Below are positions 17,301 to 25,764 of a DNA stretch of 64,000 bases, piece by piece. The notes beneath the pieces are model-generated. The model did not search any database. It was not told where the DNA came from and saw only the letters and a list, made by a program, of their open reading frames with translations. Source of the DNA: Microbacteriaceae bacterium. Lineage in GTDB: Bacteria; Actinomycetota; Actinomycetes; Actinomycetales; Microbacteriaceae. Within the stretch, counting starts at the first letter, position 1; the number at the start of each line of letters is the position of its first letter. A program made the position numbers and the translations under genes. The stretch is from assembly GCA_004297935.1 (NCBI GenBank), contig SCRE01000010.1:62001-126000 (forward strand). Direction: 5' to 3'.

Positions 17301-17822
17301 GAAGTGGATGTGTCGGTGCGGGTCGCCCGCTCGCGAGGTCTTGTGCATAACCGAGACGGTTTCCAGCTGCTCAGCCGGCACAACTTCCTGCCTCCCCCGC
17401 TGGCCGATCCGAGTGACCGAATGCTGCCCGAGCCAACGACGGATCTCTCCCATCGCATCCTTCTGCGCGACGTCCAACGTCTCGGACACCTCCGGGTGCA
17501 GCGATGCCGCGATCGACAACGACTTTGGGGTGTTCACCACCATCTCTGCAAACCGCGGCGAACCTTGCCGGCCCTCCCCCGGCAGGCGCGGCGTGCCCAT
17601 CGACTCACCAGTGAACGGATTGATCCAATCCACCCAGTCCGCGTATTGCTCGGGCGTCAACGCACCCTCGCCGACCACCACGCCCTCGCCGTCAACGACG
17701 GAGAACTCCGCAAGAGAGACGCCACCTTCCAGGTAGTACTCGTCAGCTTGTGAGCGGTCCGATTCCAGATACCTGCGCGCGGCCGTGCCCGATCCTCGGA
17801 AGAGAATCACGCCGCCCTTCAT
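14373..17822 (-). CDS. MobF-family conjugative relaxase with helicase domain
   Basis: This 1149-residue protein should nick oriT and unwind the transferred strand during mobilization. The N-terminal TrwC-type relaxase domain has a tyrosine pair (Y29-Y30) and the metal-binding histidines in HRHIHF (H169, H171, H173). A superfamily 1 (RecD-like) helicase follows, with Walker A VEGAAGAGKTT near residue 465, Walker B IVVDEAGM and the later YGVQGSTV and GMTRGQE motifs. The C-terminal 250 residues are charged and probably coiled coil. No type IV secretion or coupling genes are seen in the module, so transfer would need a helper element. Confidence 0.93.
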   Translation of the reverse strand: MKGGVILFRGSGTAARRYLESDRSQADEYYLEGGVSLAEFSVVDGEGVVVGEGALTPEQYADWVDWINPFTGESMGTPRLPGEGRQGSPRFAEMVVNTPKSLSIAASLHPEVSETLDVAQKDAMGEIRRWLGQHSVTRIGQRGRQEVVPAEQLETVSVMHKTSRAGDPHRHIHFQVGTRVWAAGAWRGLDTAALFKQQGAIRALGTAVITAHPQLAAALDRHGLTLDPVTGEVAELERFNAPMSKRAEQVKKNLARFEAQWEVRHPGQEPGSVVTARLTAMAWDHERPSKRQSTLGNEADWRKELDALGYTPNVPRQHRPPPMSLDELRVQQLASRALDRCAAAASTWTRHTVQEHVTRIITEAGVRAEPAALRDLIAVTTTLATDDCLSVLPPGSVQPDHVAHLNSLHVVAVETELRDLMAARAGSGPRRVLDVTDLARERGLDADQTRAAAVVASGDPLVVVEGAAGAGKTTMLAVAIRAAAEQGRAARIVTPTKKAAQMAQLELGVPAGSVAKLVHANGWRWNRDGVWTRLAVGDADPENGNIYTGPSAGARLMRGERIVVDEAGMLDQDTALALLRIADEAGATLALVGDRAQLPAVGRGGVLDMAAQLLGRTLDVTTVHRFTDPEYADLTVRMRARENPALLFDQLHALGLIHLHESTEAVKEAIAGTALDGATITVATNDEARELNERVRAERVQQGEVDNARTTTGSDRLTIGAGDVIQTRKNDSQLQVANRQTWTVQHIGEDGTVWASETGRRHKYQRTTALPAEYVSEYTHLAYATTAYGVQGSTVSESHTVLSDALDAAGVYVGMTRGQEANRLHIVAGHLDDAREQFVAALERDRADRGLAKGTRAARDAVHGLVADGPVSLVNRERARLAQQIEHADHQAEKWEQAMAALDRQWDAHRTERERQEEAVAAADARVAQVRAGVAGPLIEQATADGRTYIEARERMWEVTRAQTRAGRLNRRAAARAATEAAGEHDATKEMVRQRWGTVPQTTTRIPSWAASVAHTQADADPRVAEANRHVEQTRSEQKRLAEHRADERAVLRRRIFGKKPLDTAEGRAARWRTRAEQARRDLAEIEALPVTEAARLVRDRAARVQAERTAGERALAARDAQAVRLGQFGSASNGHQRLGPDRGLRPGL

Positions 17823-18189
17823 CTCGAGCCTCTGTTTCTAATAGCGCTTACTATGTATCTACCACAGTAGCATACGTACATTGAGAAGGGAATAGCGAGT
17901 GAAAATGGCAGCAAACGCGAGTACCGATGGGACTGGTGATCTGTATGAGGGTCGGGCACGGAGGGCGCTGGGTGCTGACCGGAGGCCAGGCGACCATGAC
18001 CGGCTCGCTCTCCGTTTCCTGCGGGGCAGGCCGAATGCGTAACGCCTTCACCGCTTGCGCCAAGTGGCGATATACCGCACATTTGCGCGAGGGTCTTCCC
18101 CCGCACAGCTGCCCATGCTCCCTGGTGCCGTCCGAGATCTGCCCGTAGGGGGAACCCTGACCTGATGACTTATGAGATGAGTCGCACAC
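17823..18189. other. Gene-free region upstream of the relaxase; candidate oriT
   Basis: These 367 bases separate the divergent relaxase and ImmA-like genes. The first 70 are AT-rich compared with the surroundings (TACTATGTATCTACC followed by AGTAGCATACG), with imperfect inverted words. In MobF elements the origin of transfer often lies just upstream of the relaxase gene, so this is the best place for it. No nick site can be identified by eye. Confidence 0.35.
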
Positions 18190-19530
18190 ATGTTTGTTCG
18201 CGAGCCACCCCGCACGTTCAACCGAACGGATTGCGAGGCAGCACCGGCGTGGACAGTCAACACCGCACCTCCGATGGTGTACCGTCCGGTGACACGGGCG
18301 GCAGAGGCTGGCCTCCCCGAATGGATTCGCCGACGCAGGTTAGGCAAGACGAGCGACGTGGACGTACTGGTCAACGGCGATCGGGTGCCGATTGAACAAT
18401 CGGTGTTCGTCGAACTCCTCGAGAACTCCATCGTGAACAGCCGAGCGCCCTACCGCCACGCTCTCGAGACGTCGGAGATTCACTATTCCGAACTCGTGAA
18501 GCTGGCGCGGACGGCTGAAGTACCGCACCCACTGTTCTTCGCACCTGCCGCGATCGCACAGGCGCAGGTGAAGTCAAAGTCCGAGAAGCTGCTTCAAGGC
18601 GTCGTCCCGGAGACGTTCACAGTGAACACGCGGACGACGGTCCAACTGCATGATGTCGAGCTGATCATCAAGGACCTCCTCCGAAAGCAGACCCTGGCTA
18701 AGAAGCACGACCCGACGCTTGCGAAGAATAGGATCGTCGGACTTCTCAGGCGGTCAGGAAACACCGTGCACGAAGACGCGGATGCGCTCGTTGCCGCACT
18801 CGGGCTGGAGCGGTCCGCGATTCGCAATGCCCGAACGAAGGAGATCGCGCTCGAGCTGATCATCGACCGACTCGAAGCCAACCAGGTGCTCGTCTCGCGA
18901 AGCGTGCGCGGGTTCATGCCCCAGATCCTCGACGGGGTGCGCTTCAGCGGTATGACGGTCCGCGACTCGAAAGTGCCGTATATCTTCCTGGCCGGCGGCG
19001 ACCACCGCGACTTCGAGGAACCTGCCGGGAGACAGATCTTCACGCTCGTGCTTATGTCGGTACTTGTCGCACGCGGAATCTTCGCGCCGGTTAGCTACGA
19101 CGCCAACAGCACCGCACCGGACGCAGGCCGGGAATACGACATCGTCGGCGAGATCCTCATGCCCGCCAGCGAACTACTTGAAACAGCGCTCGACGACCTC
19201 GACACCGTCAAGGCTGCCGCAGACGTCTTCAGAGTTACCCCGAGCGCTATGACGGTCCGGGCGATGCGCCTTGGCATACTCCCCTTTGAGACCGCACTCG
19301 CGTACCTGGGCGAACTGGAGACAGAGTTCCGAGCTCGACCCAAACCTGGACCGCGCAATCAGCCCAAACCGGTCAATGCAATCCGAAAGTACAGCGGGCG
19401 GGCGCTCACCACACGCATGCTCCGCGCCGTCGAAGAGCGGAGGCTGTCGGAGCGCGAGTTCTGCCGCGTTGTCTGCCTGAACCGGATCGACCCCGCAAAT
19501 CTCGGCGAGCTGAAGGCGGCGCTCCGATGA
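18190..19530 (+). CDS. ImmA/IrrE-like protein without the metalloprotease motif
   Basis: A 446-residue protein paired with the next gene by a 4-base overlap. The segment KVPYIFLAGGDHRDF then GRQIFTLVLMSVLVARGI (about residues 260-295) matches the ImmA/IrrE pattern in which FTLAHELGH is expected. Here the HExxH residues are replaced (LMSVL), so zinc protease activity seems lost. The following ETALDDLDTVKAAADVFRV and MTVRAMRLGIL fit the helix after the active site in that family. The N-terminal 200 residues are helical. ImmA/IrrE-like proteins paired with PIN-like toxins are a known toxin-antitoxin layout, so I read this as the antitoxin. Family assignment is by eye. Confidence 0.55.
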   Translation: MFVREPPRTFNRTDCEAAPAWTVNTAPPMVYRPVTRAAEAGLPEWIRRRRLGKTSDVDVLVNGDRVPIEQSVFVELLENSIVNSRAPYRHALETSEIHYSELVKLARTAEVPHPLFFAPAAIAQAQVKSKSEKLLQGVVPETFTVNTRTTVQLHDVELIIKDLLRKQTLAKKHDPTLAKNRIVGLLRRSGNTVHEDADALVAALGLERSAIRNARTKEIALELIIDRLEANQVLVSRSVRGFMPQILDGVRFSGMTVRDSKVPYIFLAGGDHRDFEEPAGRQIFTLVLMSVLVARGIFAPVSYDANSTAPDAGREYDIVGEILMPASELLETALDDLDTVKAAADVFRVTPSAMTVRAMRLGILPFETALAYLGELETEFRARPKPGPRNQPKPVNAIRKYSGRALTTRMLRAVEERRLSEREFCRVVCLNRIDPANLGELKAALR

Positions 19531-19973
19531 ACGAAGAGATGTACCTCCTCGACAACAACGTGCTCTCCCACCTCGCACGTGCTCAACGAGCCAGCGCGTT
19601 CTTCCACGAACACTGCTACCTCCCGACAGAGATCCTCCACGAGGCCGAGGGCTATCCGGATGCCGCGTCGTTCGCAGATGTCGAGTACCCGACCACAGCG
19701 AGCGTCCTGAAGCACCTCGGCACGGTGATGGCCACCCTCGCGGAAGGCGACACCACGCTCGTGAACCTCTACGCAAACAAGGGCGCCGCGGACCCAATGC
19801 TCATCGCCTGCGCATTGAATGGGATGGAGGAAGCGGCCCCACTCCTGTGGGGCCCAACCTGGGTCATCGTGTCGAATGACAAGGCGGTCCGAGCGAAGGC
19901 CACCGAACTCGGCGTTGAGTCGAGCACGCGGGAGGAGTTCCTCGTCCGGACGCAGGACAAGTGGCAGGTCTGA
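19527..19973 (+). CDS. PIN-domain ribonuclease toxin
   Basis: A 148-residue protein with PIN-domain layout: N-terminal YLLDNNVLSHLAR carrying the first Asp, ILHEAEG with a middle acidic residue (about 37-43), GAADPMLIACAL (about 92) with a further Asp, and a final WVIVSNDKAVRAKA. These are the four acidic positions expected of a metal-dependent RNase. Its ATG overlaps the stop of the preceding gene (ATGA), the arrangement of a two-gene toxin-antitoxin operon. It probably helps keep the element in the population or acts in defence. Confidence 0.72.
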   Translation: MNEEMYLLDNNVLSHLARAQRASAFFHEHCYLPTEILHEAEGYPDAASFADVEYPTTASVLKHLGTVMATLAEGDTTLVNLYANKGAADPMLIACALNGMEEAAPLLWGPTWVIVSNDKAVRAKATELGVESSTREEFLVRTQDKWQV

Positions 19974-20087
19974 ACGTGCTGCACACCAATCATTGACCGG
20001 GCATTAGTTGCGCTCAATCACCGGCGATCTGGCGCCCGATCATTCTGAAGTCGTGGCCCCACGCTTTGCCCGCTGAGAAGATTAGCC

Positions 20088-20996
20088 ATGAGCTTTGCTA
20101 AGCCGGCCAAAACCGCCCCGACGATGTTCCACTACACAAACGCCGCTGGCCTCGTGGGGATCATTAGAAATCGCGAACTCTGGGCGACCGGCTCGAACTA
20201 TCTGAACGACCCAACAGAGGTAAGCTTCGCCGCGACGGCGCTAGCCGCGGCTTTGCGGGAACGGCTTGACGAAGCGAATGAAGATCGAGACCGTGCTCAG
20301 GTGGCGCTCGATCTGCTCGAGCGGGCGTACGTCGATCCCCACTCGCCCGACCAGTATCGCGAAGACCGGTCCTTCATCACAAGCTTCTCCCGATCTGATC
20401 AAAGCCTGACGCTTTGGCGCCTGTACGGCGGTCGCAACGGCTTCTGTATCGGGTTCGACGAAGACCATTTGCTGCGATGGACGAATAGCCCTGAGTTTCC
20501 GACGGGTGAACGGGATGGCCTCGCAGCGGACGAACGAGAAGAGCTCGACGCACTCCGAGCGAACTTCCAACTTTCGGCGCGGATCGAAGATGTCAGTTAC
20601 GGCGGACAGGACGTCGCTCCAATCCTCGACGAGGTCATGGCCGTGCCATATGACCCTCAGCAGCCGTACGCACACGAGTGGCGTCTACGAGAAGCGATGA
20701 ACCAGCTGTCGAGAATCAAGCACCCGGCATACGAGGACGAGAAGGAGGCGCGGCTGATCGTGCAGGAAGTCCATCACCATGCAGCGAATCCCAGCGTGCG
20801 GGTTTCGGCAGCCGGCGCATTGGTCGCGTACCGACGAATTGTCTTCCCGTTCGAAGCCGTGCAGAGCATCACGATGGCTCCCGGCGCCAATACTCCGCAA
20901 CAGCACCGCGCACTCAAAGCGCTCATGGCACAAGGTGGAAGGGGTCCGTACAGCCACGTAGAGGTTCGTGAGTGCGGGCTACCCTTCGTGTGGTGA
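20088..20996 (+). CDS. DUF2971-family protein
   Basis: A 302-residue soluble protein. The start MFHYTNAAGLVGIIRNRELWATGSNYLNDPTE, seen from residue 13 on, is the hallmark of DUF2971, followed by FITSFSRSDQSLTLWRLYGG and GFCIGFD (about residues 105-130). Members are common in mobile and defence islands, and their fold has been compared with ADP-ribosyltransferases. No biochemical role can be given. GAGAAG lies before the ATG. It stands alone between the PIN toxin and a broken gene. Confidence 0.75.
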   Translation: MSFAKPAKTAPTMFHYTNAAGLVGIIRNRELWATGSNYLNDPTEVSFAATALAAALRERLDEANEDRDRAQVALDLLERAYVDPHSPDQYREDRSFITSFSRSDQSLTLWRLYGGRNGFCIGFDEDHLLRWTNSPEFPTGERDGLAADEREELDALRANFQLSARIEDVSYGGQDVAPILDEVMAVPYDPQQPYAHEWRLREAMNQLSRIKHPAYEDEKEARLIVQEVHHHAANPSVRVSAAGALVAYRRIVFPFEAVQSITMAPGANTPQQHRALKALMAQGGRGPYSHVEVRECGLPFVW

Positions 20997-21231
20997 TTGA
21001 GATAACTACGCTGCTGGCGCTGCGTAGCTGCGCACGAGGGTGTCCAGGTAGCGGATGGTCAATCGAGTTGATTTCGTTGGAATCCTTCTCGGAAGCCATC
21101 GACATCTGGGAACAGGACTCGACGGTGGACGTCCGGCCATCGAATGCCAACGGTTGCGGCATGCGGATGACTCAATACGGGCGGTGGGCAGATCCATCGC
21201 CGGCAAGCTGCTCGGTCATCTGTTCAGTCAG

Positions 21232-21659
21232 TCAGCAGAGTGCGACCGCGGAAACGCGCTGACCTACGTTTCCGTGCAGCGACACAAGAGTAGGAGTCCT
21301 GAAAGTCAAGACATCTCCGTCGCCAACGCTGGCAGCGGGGCCGAGGGTGGCGTGCGGGAGATAGCCACTTCCCCAAAACGACGGCTCTGCAGCCGCGAAT
21401 CTCGGCATGTCGGTCAGCCCAGCAGTAAGCGACCGTGCAGACGATGAAACGCCGGATGCGACGCCGGATGCGACGCGAGTGGCACGGGGATATTGCGTTC
21501 CGACCCGAATCGATCTCTCGACCATAGCCTGACGTCAATTGCCGCGGTGTTGTTCGCGACAGAATTGAGCAGGACTGAAACCGCAATGGTGTACGCCTCG
21601 TCGAGGCGGAAGTTGCCCGCAACGGTCACATGTACTCGCCAACGGGTTCGCTCGACCAC
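21232..21659 (-). pseudogene. Frameshifted 2H phosphoesterase (2'-5' RNA ligase-like)
   Basis: Two overlapping minus-strand frames make one protein. The first frame starts WRVHVTVAGNFRLDEAY (from 21659) and ends LHGRLLLG at 21414. The second frame carries on from there as GLTDMPRFAAAEPSFWGSGY, then LPHATLGPAASVGDGDVL to 21232. Each half holds one His-x-Thr-x motif (HVTV and HATL), as required by the 2H phosphoesterase fold of LigT-like enzymes. The frame changes near 21415-21425, close to a short duplicated sequence (Ala-Ser-His-Pro twice). The upstream start is unclear. It is either a decayed gene or a sequencing error. Confidence 0.7.
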
Positions 21660-21756
21660 GGCAGGGATCCCGACGGGGTCGCCATGACGGTGAGCAGACG
21701 CTCCTCTTACGGCCGCACGGGAGGCCGCCGATTCTCAGTGGCAGAAGGGTCGAGAC

Positions 21757-21993
21757 ATGTTCGAAAATCTCCGACTCGAGGTCACGGGACTGGACCTTAT
21801 TGCTGGCCCGCCCCCTCGGGAAACGGCCGCAATACTTGTGTCGACACTGGAGTCGTTAGTTCATTGGTTGCGGCCGGCCAGTGGAACGAGTGAGCAGCCC
21901 TATGAGATTTTCACCAAGCAATCGAACGTGATTATCCAGGCAGAGCGAGATCTGATCTTGGCGGTACGCCAAGATATCGGGGTTGATGACTAG
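21757..21993 (+). CDS. Small hypothetical protein
   Basis: A 78-residue protein that begins MFENLRLEVTGLDLIAG and ends in an acidic tail. AGAAGGG lies before the ATG. Codon use is balanced and less GC-biased than the core genes, as elsewhere in this module. I recognise no family. It lies between the broken phosphoesterase and the DUF4238 gene; a function cannot be proposed. Confidence 0.5.
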   Translation: MFENLRLEVTGLDLIAGPPPRETAAILVSTLESLVHWLRPASGTSEQPYEIFTKQSNVIIQAERDLILAVRQDIGVDD

Positions 21994-22173
21994 TCTGATT
22001 TCGCACTCCGTTTCGGTCGCCCGACTTGAGCCGCGACCGCGCAGACGAGTTGCATCAGACGAACGTGGGCAGTACCGGGATCAAGCTCGTTAGGCTGACA
22101 ACACGTGGCGAGCCTTCCCCACAGGCAAGGTGCTCGTGCCAGACCGCGATCTACGGATACCGACGGAGGTATT

Positions 22174-23247
22174 TTGCCTGGAGACCACTTCGTGCCGGCG
22201 AGTTTGATTGGACGTTTCTCGGCGGACCAACAGGACGAGGGACGGAGGAGGCGCGTTTTCGTGGCAAGGCGAGGGTGGGCCGCTCCACGCCCTCAGGTTG
22301 CCGAGAGTTTTGCTAAGCAAAACAGCCTGTATCAGGACGGGTCGTTGGACATGGACAGCTACTGGCAGAAGTACGAGACCGAGCTGCCGAGGGCGCTCAA
22401 CCTTCTCGCTGAAGAAGCGGCCGTTCCTCTCTGGATATGGCTCAGGGTTCTGGTACCTCACGTGGCAGCTACGTTCGTTCGCGGCCGTGAGTTTCTCAAG
22501 CGATACACCAACCGCCTCAAAAACATGGGCTATACCCACTACGTCAATCCCGTTGGAGCCATGACCATGGAGCTCCAGCGGAGACTTGCCCCTGTGGCAG
22601 GGTCACGGTGGATTGTCTTCCATGCATCGCCCAGCATGCCGTTCGTAAACAACGACCTCGGGATGTGCGGGCTCTTCGATCTTCGGATTCAGCAGCGCGG
22701 CTGGATCTATCCAATCGACAGTTTCACCGCACTCGGCATCTTTCCAGTAGACCGGCGCCGAGTTGCTCGCTGGGATGGTTCAACGTGGACAGCCATCATT
22801 GAGCACACGCACGACTCTTACAACTTTGGGGGCATGAACCAGAACATCGCATCGTGGGCTTCGGAGTTCATATTCGGGAGGGCTGGACAGCTGGTGGAGC
22901 GTTTCGCCGGAGGTCTACGCGACCGCTCCACCACGGACGGGATGTTTGGTTGGCCATTCAGCAGTAAGGAACTTCGATTCACGGAGTTCAGCTGGCATCG
23001 TCTGACGGCCGCGACACATGCTGATCCTCAGCCCTCGGATCTTCGGATCGAGGAAGTCATGGGGTCTGCAGAAGCGGCCCAAGCGCTTGCTGCGGGTTGG
23101 GTGCCGCCAATGATATTTCCTGTCAATCAAACCCCAGACCTAGAATTCGAGAGCCTGGAAGCTACCGGCAACACAATCTCGCTCCAGCTGACTAGAGCGC
23201 CTCGCAGGTGGGGCGACTACTCCGGGCCTCAATCTGTTGCTGGGTGA
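22174..23247 (+). CDS. DUF4238-family protein
   Basis: A protein of about 357 residues whose beginning, LPGDHFVPASLIGRFS, matches the start of DUF4238 proteins (HYVPQ-like motif followed by LRRF). The middle has WLRVLVPHVAATFVRGREF and a Cys/Pro/Asn-containing stretch. I chose the TTG at 22174, which follows GGAGG by 4 bases; the frame is open further upstream to a GTG at 22105. DUF4238 genes are frequent in defence and accessory islands, with no established activity. Confidence 0.65.
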   Translation: MPGDHFVPASLIGRFSADQQDEGRRRRVFVARRGWAAPRPQVAESFAKQNSLYQDGSLDMDSYWQKYETELPRALNLLAEEAAVPLWIWLRVLVPHVAATFVRGREFLKRYTNRLKNMGYTHYVNPVGAMTMELQRRLAPVAGSRWIVFHASPSMPFVNNDLGMCGLFDLRIQQRGWIYPIDSFTALGIFPVDRRRVARWDGSTWTAIIEHTHDSYNFGGMNQNIASWASEFIFGRAGQLVERFAGGLRDRSTTDGMFGWPFSSKELRFTEFSWHRLTAATHADPQPSDLRIEEVMGSAEAAQALAAGWVPPMIFPVNQTPDLEFESLEATGNTISLQLTRAPRRWGDYSGPQSVAG

Positions 23248-23622
23248 GCTATCCGTTGGTTTCCGGGAGCGACAGTATGTCTAAGTACACATTCACACTC
23301 TCGACGTCTTGCTCGATCGTGACTGGATCGACTACGCGACCCCGGTCATCGCGCCTGCTGCCTGATTGTGGGACGATCAGCGGGCGCGCAAATGCGTGAA
23401 GCCGCTCGCGTCGACGCCTGAGGTGAGATGCCCGGAACGGGAACGATTGGCGGGCATCTCCATTTGTAACTGCTGCGCCGTGTTGACCGACTGGGTGGAC
23501 CGAATGCCACCGCTGAAAGCGCAACTCGAGAGTCACGGGGAGTAGTTCCAGGGGTAAGGCTTCTCGCCCCGATCGCGATGGTAGGTGGCTGGCAGGAGAG
23601 TTCCTGTGCCAGGGTTCAATCT
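23248..23622. other. Intergenic region with no recognised gene
   Basis: These 375 bases lie between the convergent DUF4238 gene and the membrane protein gene. Only short overlapping frames occur, and none has a ribosome-binding site or a recognisable product. No strong hairpin is apparent. Confidence 0.4.
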
Positions 23623-24204
23623 CTAGAGCAGTGGATCTCCCAAGCTTCGCCGCATCGATGTGACGGCGCCGGGCCCACCACGAACCCAGGTAATCAGCAT
23701 TGCCCGGACTGTCTCGAACGTTTGATGCTCGATCGATGCGGCGTGCTGCGCGTCGATCACTGCGAGTTGACCGAGTGTGTGAATTACCCACCGGTTGACG
23801 GTAAGGGAGTCGTCGGTGCCATCGAGCAGGAGATTCATCAGGGCCGCGTCGATATCGCCACCACCACCCGTGGGCCACAGCGGTTGCCCGGCCACCAGAC
23901 GGTCGCGCATCGCGACTATCAGGTTGCTTGCTGCCTCGCCGCGTATGCGCCGCATCTGCTCGGCCTCCGCAATAGCACGATCGTGATCACGGGAATTGCG
24001 TTCTTCCGCTATTTCGAGCTTGCGTGCATTTCGCTCTGCCCGGAACAGTGTGAAGGCGATGATCGCGGCGACCCCACCTCCTACGAGAGCGCCAATTGCT
24101 GCCGCGACTACTGCAGACCAGAATTGCCATCCGTCGGACGACGCTGGCACTGCCTTCGGAATTACCAGCGCGAATCTGTACCAAGCAGCAACGTGCACCC
24201 CCAA
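23623..24204 (-). CDS. Single-pass membrane protein of unknown function
   Basis: A 193-residue protein. One long hydrophobic segment (WSAVVAAAIGALVGGGVAA, about residues 29-50) is followed by a charged helix (LFRAERNARKLEIAEERNSR) and a cytoplasmic-looking domain. The layout is a short outside segment, a single membrane anchor and an inside coiled coil. I recognise no family. The start could be slightly later than shown. Small anchored proteins of this form occur near defence genes, but nothing here proves that role. Confidence 0.55.
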   Translation of the reverse strand: MGVHVAAWYRFALVIPKAVPASSDGWQFWSAVVAAAIGALVGGGVAAIIAFTLFRAERNARKLEIAEERNSRDHDRAIAEAEQMRRIRGEAASNLIVAMRDRLVAGQPLWPTGGGGDIDAALMNLLLDGTDDSLTVNRWVIHTLGQLAVIDAQHAASIEHQTFETVRAMLITWVRGGPGAVTSMRRSLGDPLL

Positions 24205-24674
24205 ACAATACTTGCCGACAACGCCCTGCGGCTAGCTCCCGATAACGGTTCACAACTAGTCACGGAAACGACCGATCCATAGGCGGAACCTCTACCGTGC
24301 AACAGTCCATGCACGTGATCGTCGCGATTGTGACGATCGATTACGGGAGCCATTAGCCGTATACCAGCGAGATACGCAGGGGCAACTTCGAGAACGTAAA
24401 GCGTGTCCGTGTATCCCCTGGGCAATTTCGCCTTGACTTCGACAGGAGCGCGCGAACAGTATGCTGCCCGCACCACGAGCCTGTCGTCGACAGAGCATTC
24501 CGGGGACAACGTTTCACACCGCGATAGGTGGTCGTCCAAGGCTACAGTTCGACGCGATTCCGTCCCGTAAGACGATCAGCGGTTGCTGCCCCCTAAAAAC
24601 TGGAAACGGTTTGAATAGATATTCGCCTGAAGGTCCGAATCGCTGACGAACGCCTTCGTGGTCTGGCCGTCAAC
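24205..24674. other. Region without a confident gene
   Basis: This 470-base stretch has one minus-strand frame (24162-24539, TTG start, 125 codons) that overlaps the membrane protein gene start and has no ribosome-binding site. Its codon use does not rule it out, but I recognise no family. Base composition is lower in GC than the core. No repeats or RNA genes are seen. Confidence 0.35.
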
Positions 24675-25679
24675 CTACGGCAGAAACGATTGAGGCTGGC
24701 GTAGTGAGCAGAAGCACGGCGGCGTTTCGCAGTCCGGGTGTGGAGTCGGCTGCTCGTTGAGATATTCACCCACGGTGACAGTTCCTTGATTGGCGCGACA
24801 AGTTGCACACCCACAGCCGTAGAGATACAGCAGAGTGTTGTCCGAGTAGTGAGAGAGGAGGTTTTCACGATAGACGTTCTCGGCCGCACTCGCATATTCG
24901 AGCCAGTCAAGGCCTGACTCGACGCGGAACTTCGCCATGTCGAAGAGCGTTGAATATTCTCGAACCCAATTGTTGTCCTTGCTTGCGCGCTCTACGGCTT
25001 CGGTCGCGAGGCTCCAGTAAACGTCGCCAACGTTCCCGTCCTCGAGCACCGTTTCCTTCGCGTCCCACATCTCCTCGGTCACATTTGCGGGACCGAGCCG
25101 CTTCAACATCGCGCGACGCTGGCGACGATAGAGCGTCGCCGCGGGGCGCCGCTCATCGTCGTAACCGGTGAAGACTTTCGGAAAACCGCTCACCTGGCGC
25201 TTTACCAATTCGGAGCCACAGGCGGGGCACTCGGACCGCGGGTCCGGCCAGTTCTCGAGGACGGAACCACACTTGGGACATGTGGGTGGAACGTCTGCGT
25301 TGGCCGCCGCGGAGATTAGCGCCTCGGCTTTGTGGAGGCGTTCGCGCATTGGGGCGCGCACTCCCGGGGCACCCGCCAAGTATTCCCGAAGTAATGCCGC
25401 CTCGGCGATGTAATTCTTTCGGCGGTGGTAGATGATGGCTGCGCGTTCTGTGTACCAGGGAGCCGGGATGACAGCTCCTGCTACCGTCTCGGTGCTTGTA
25501 GCAATTGCGCATTCCAAAAGGAGGGCGAGCGCTGCGTCACCGTCTCTGCGCCGAAGCAGCTGCGTGATGTCCTGAACCCACTCCGTGTAGTGCCGACCGC
25601 GAACATCTCCCAAGGCGCGCTCCTTCTCGCGCCTGCGCCTCAATTCGGCGTTCCAATCGCTAACGGAAGAGTCATCCAT
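24675..25679 (-). CDS. Hypothetical protein with zinc ribbon and second Cys/His cluster
   Basis: A 334-residue protein. A Cys4 zinc ribbon is clear in the middle (CPKCGSVLENW then CPACGSEL, about residues 155-180). A second metal-binding-like cluster lies at the C terminus: CGCATCRANQGTV followed by HPDCETPPCFCSL, similar in spacing to the Cys/His clusters at the end of some phage head-associated proteins. I chose the ATG at 25679 (MDDSSVSDWNAEL); a start at 25784 would overlap the divergent gene. Family and function are unknown. It is divergent from the next gene, with 85 bases between them. Confidence 0.6.
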   Translation of the reverse strand: MDDSSVSDWNAELRRRREKERALGDVRGRHYTEWVQDITQLLRRRDGDAALALLLECAIATSTETVAGAVIPAPWYTERAAIIYHRRKNYIAEAALLREYLAGAPGVRAPMRERLHKAEALISAAANADVPPTCPKCGSVLENWPDPRSECPACGSELVKRQVSGFPKVFTGYDDERRPAATLYRRQRRAMLKRLGPANVTEEMWDAKETVLEDGNVGDVYWSLATEAVERASKDNNWVREYSTLFDMAKFRVESGLDWLEYASAAENVYRENLLSHYSDNTLLYLYGCGCATCRANQGTVTVGEYLNEQPTPHPDCETPPCFCSLRQPQSFLP

Positions 25680-25764
25680 GCCTACATGGTCCGGCAGGTC
25701 TTCCCGGTGCGTCAACCGCGAGTCTCGAATACACTGCCAAATCGAGGCTCGATATTCTGGCGCA

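Noticed and set aside
17819-18106. Small minus-strand frame upstream of the relaxase
   Set aside because: No ribosome-binding site, unlikely composition, and it covers the probable control and oriT region.
24162-24539. Minus-strand frame of 125 codons
   Set aside because: It starts with TTG without a ribosome-binding site, overlaps the membrane protein gene and has no recognisable family; kept only as a remark on the gap.
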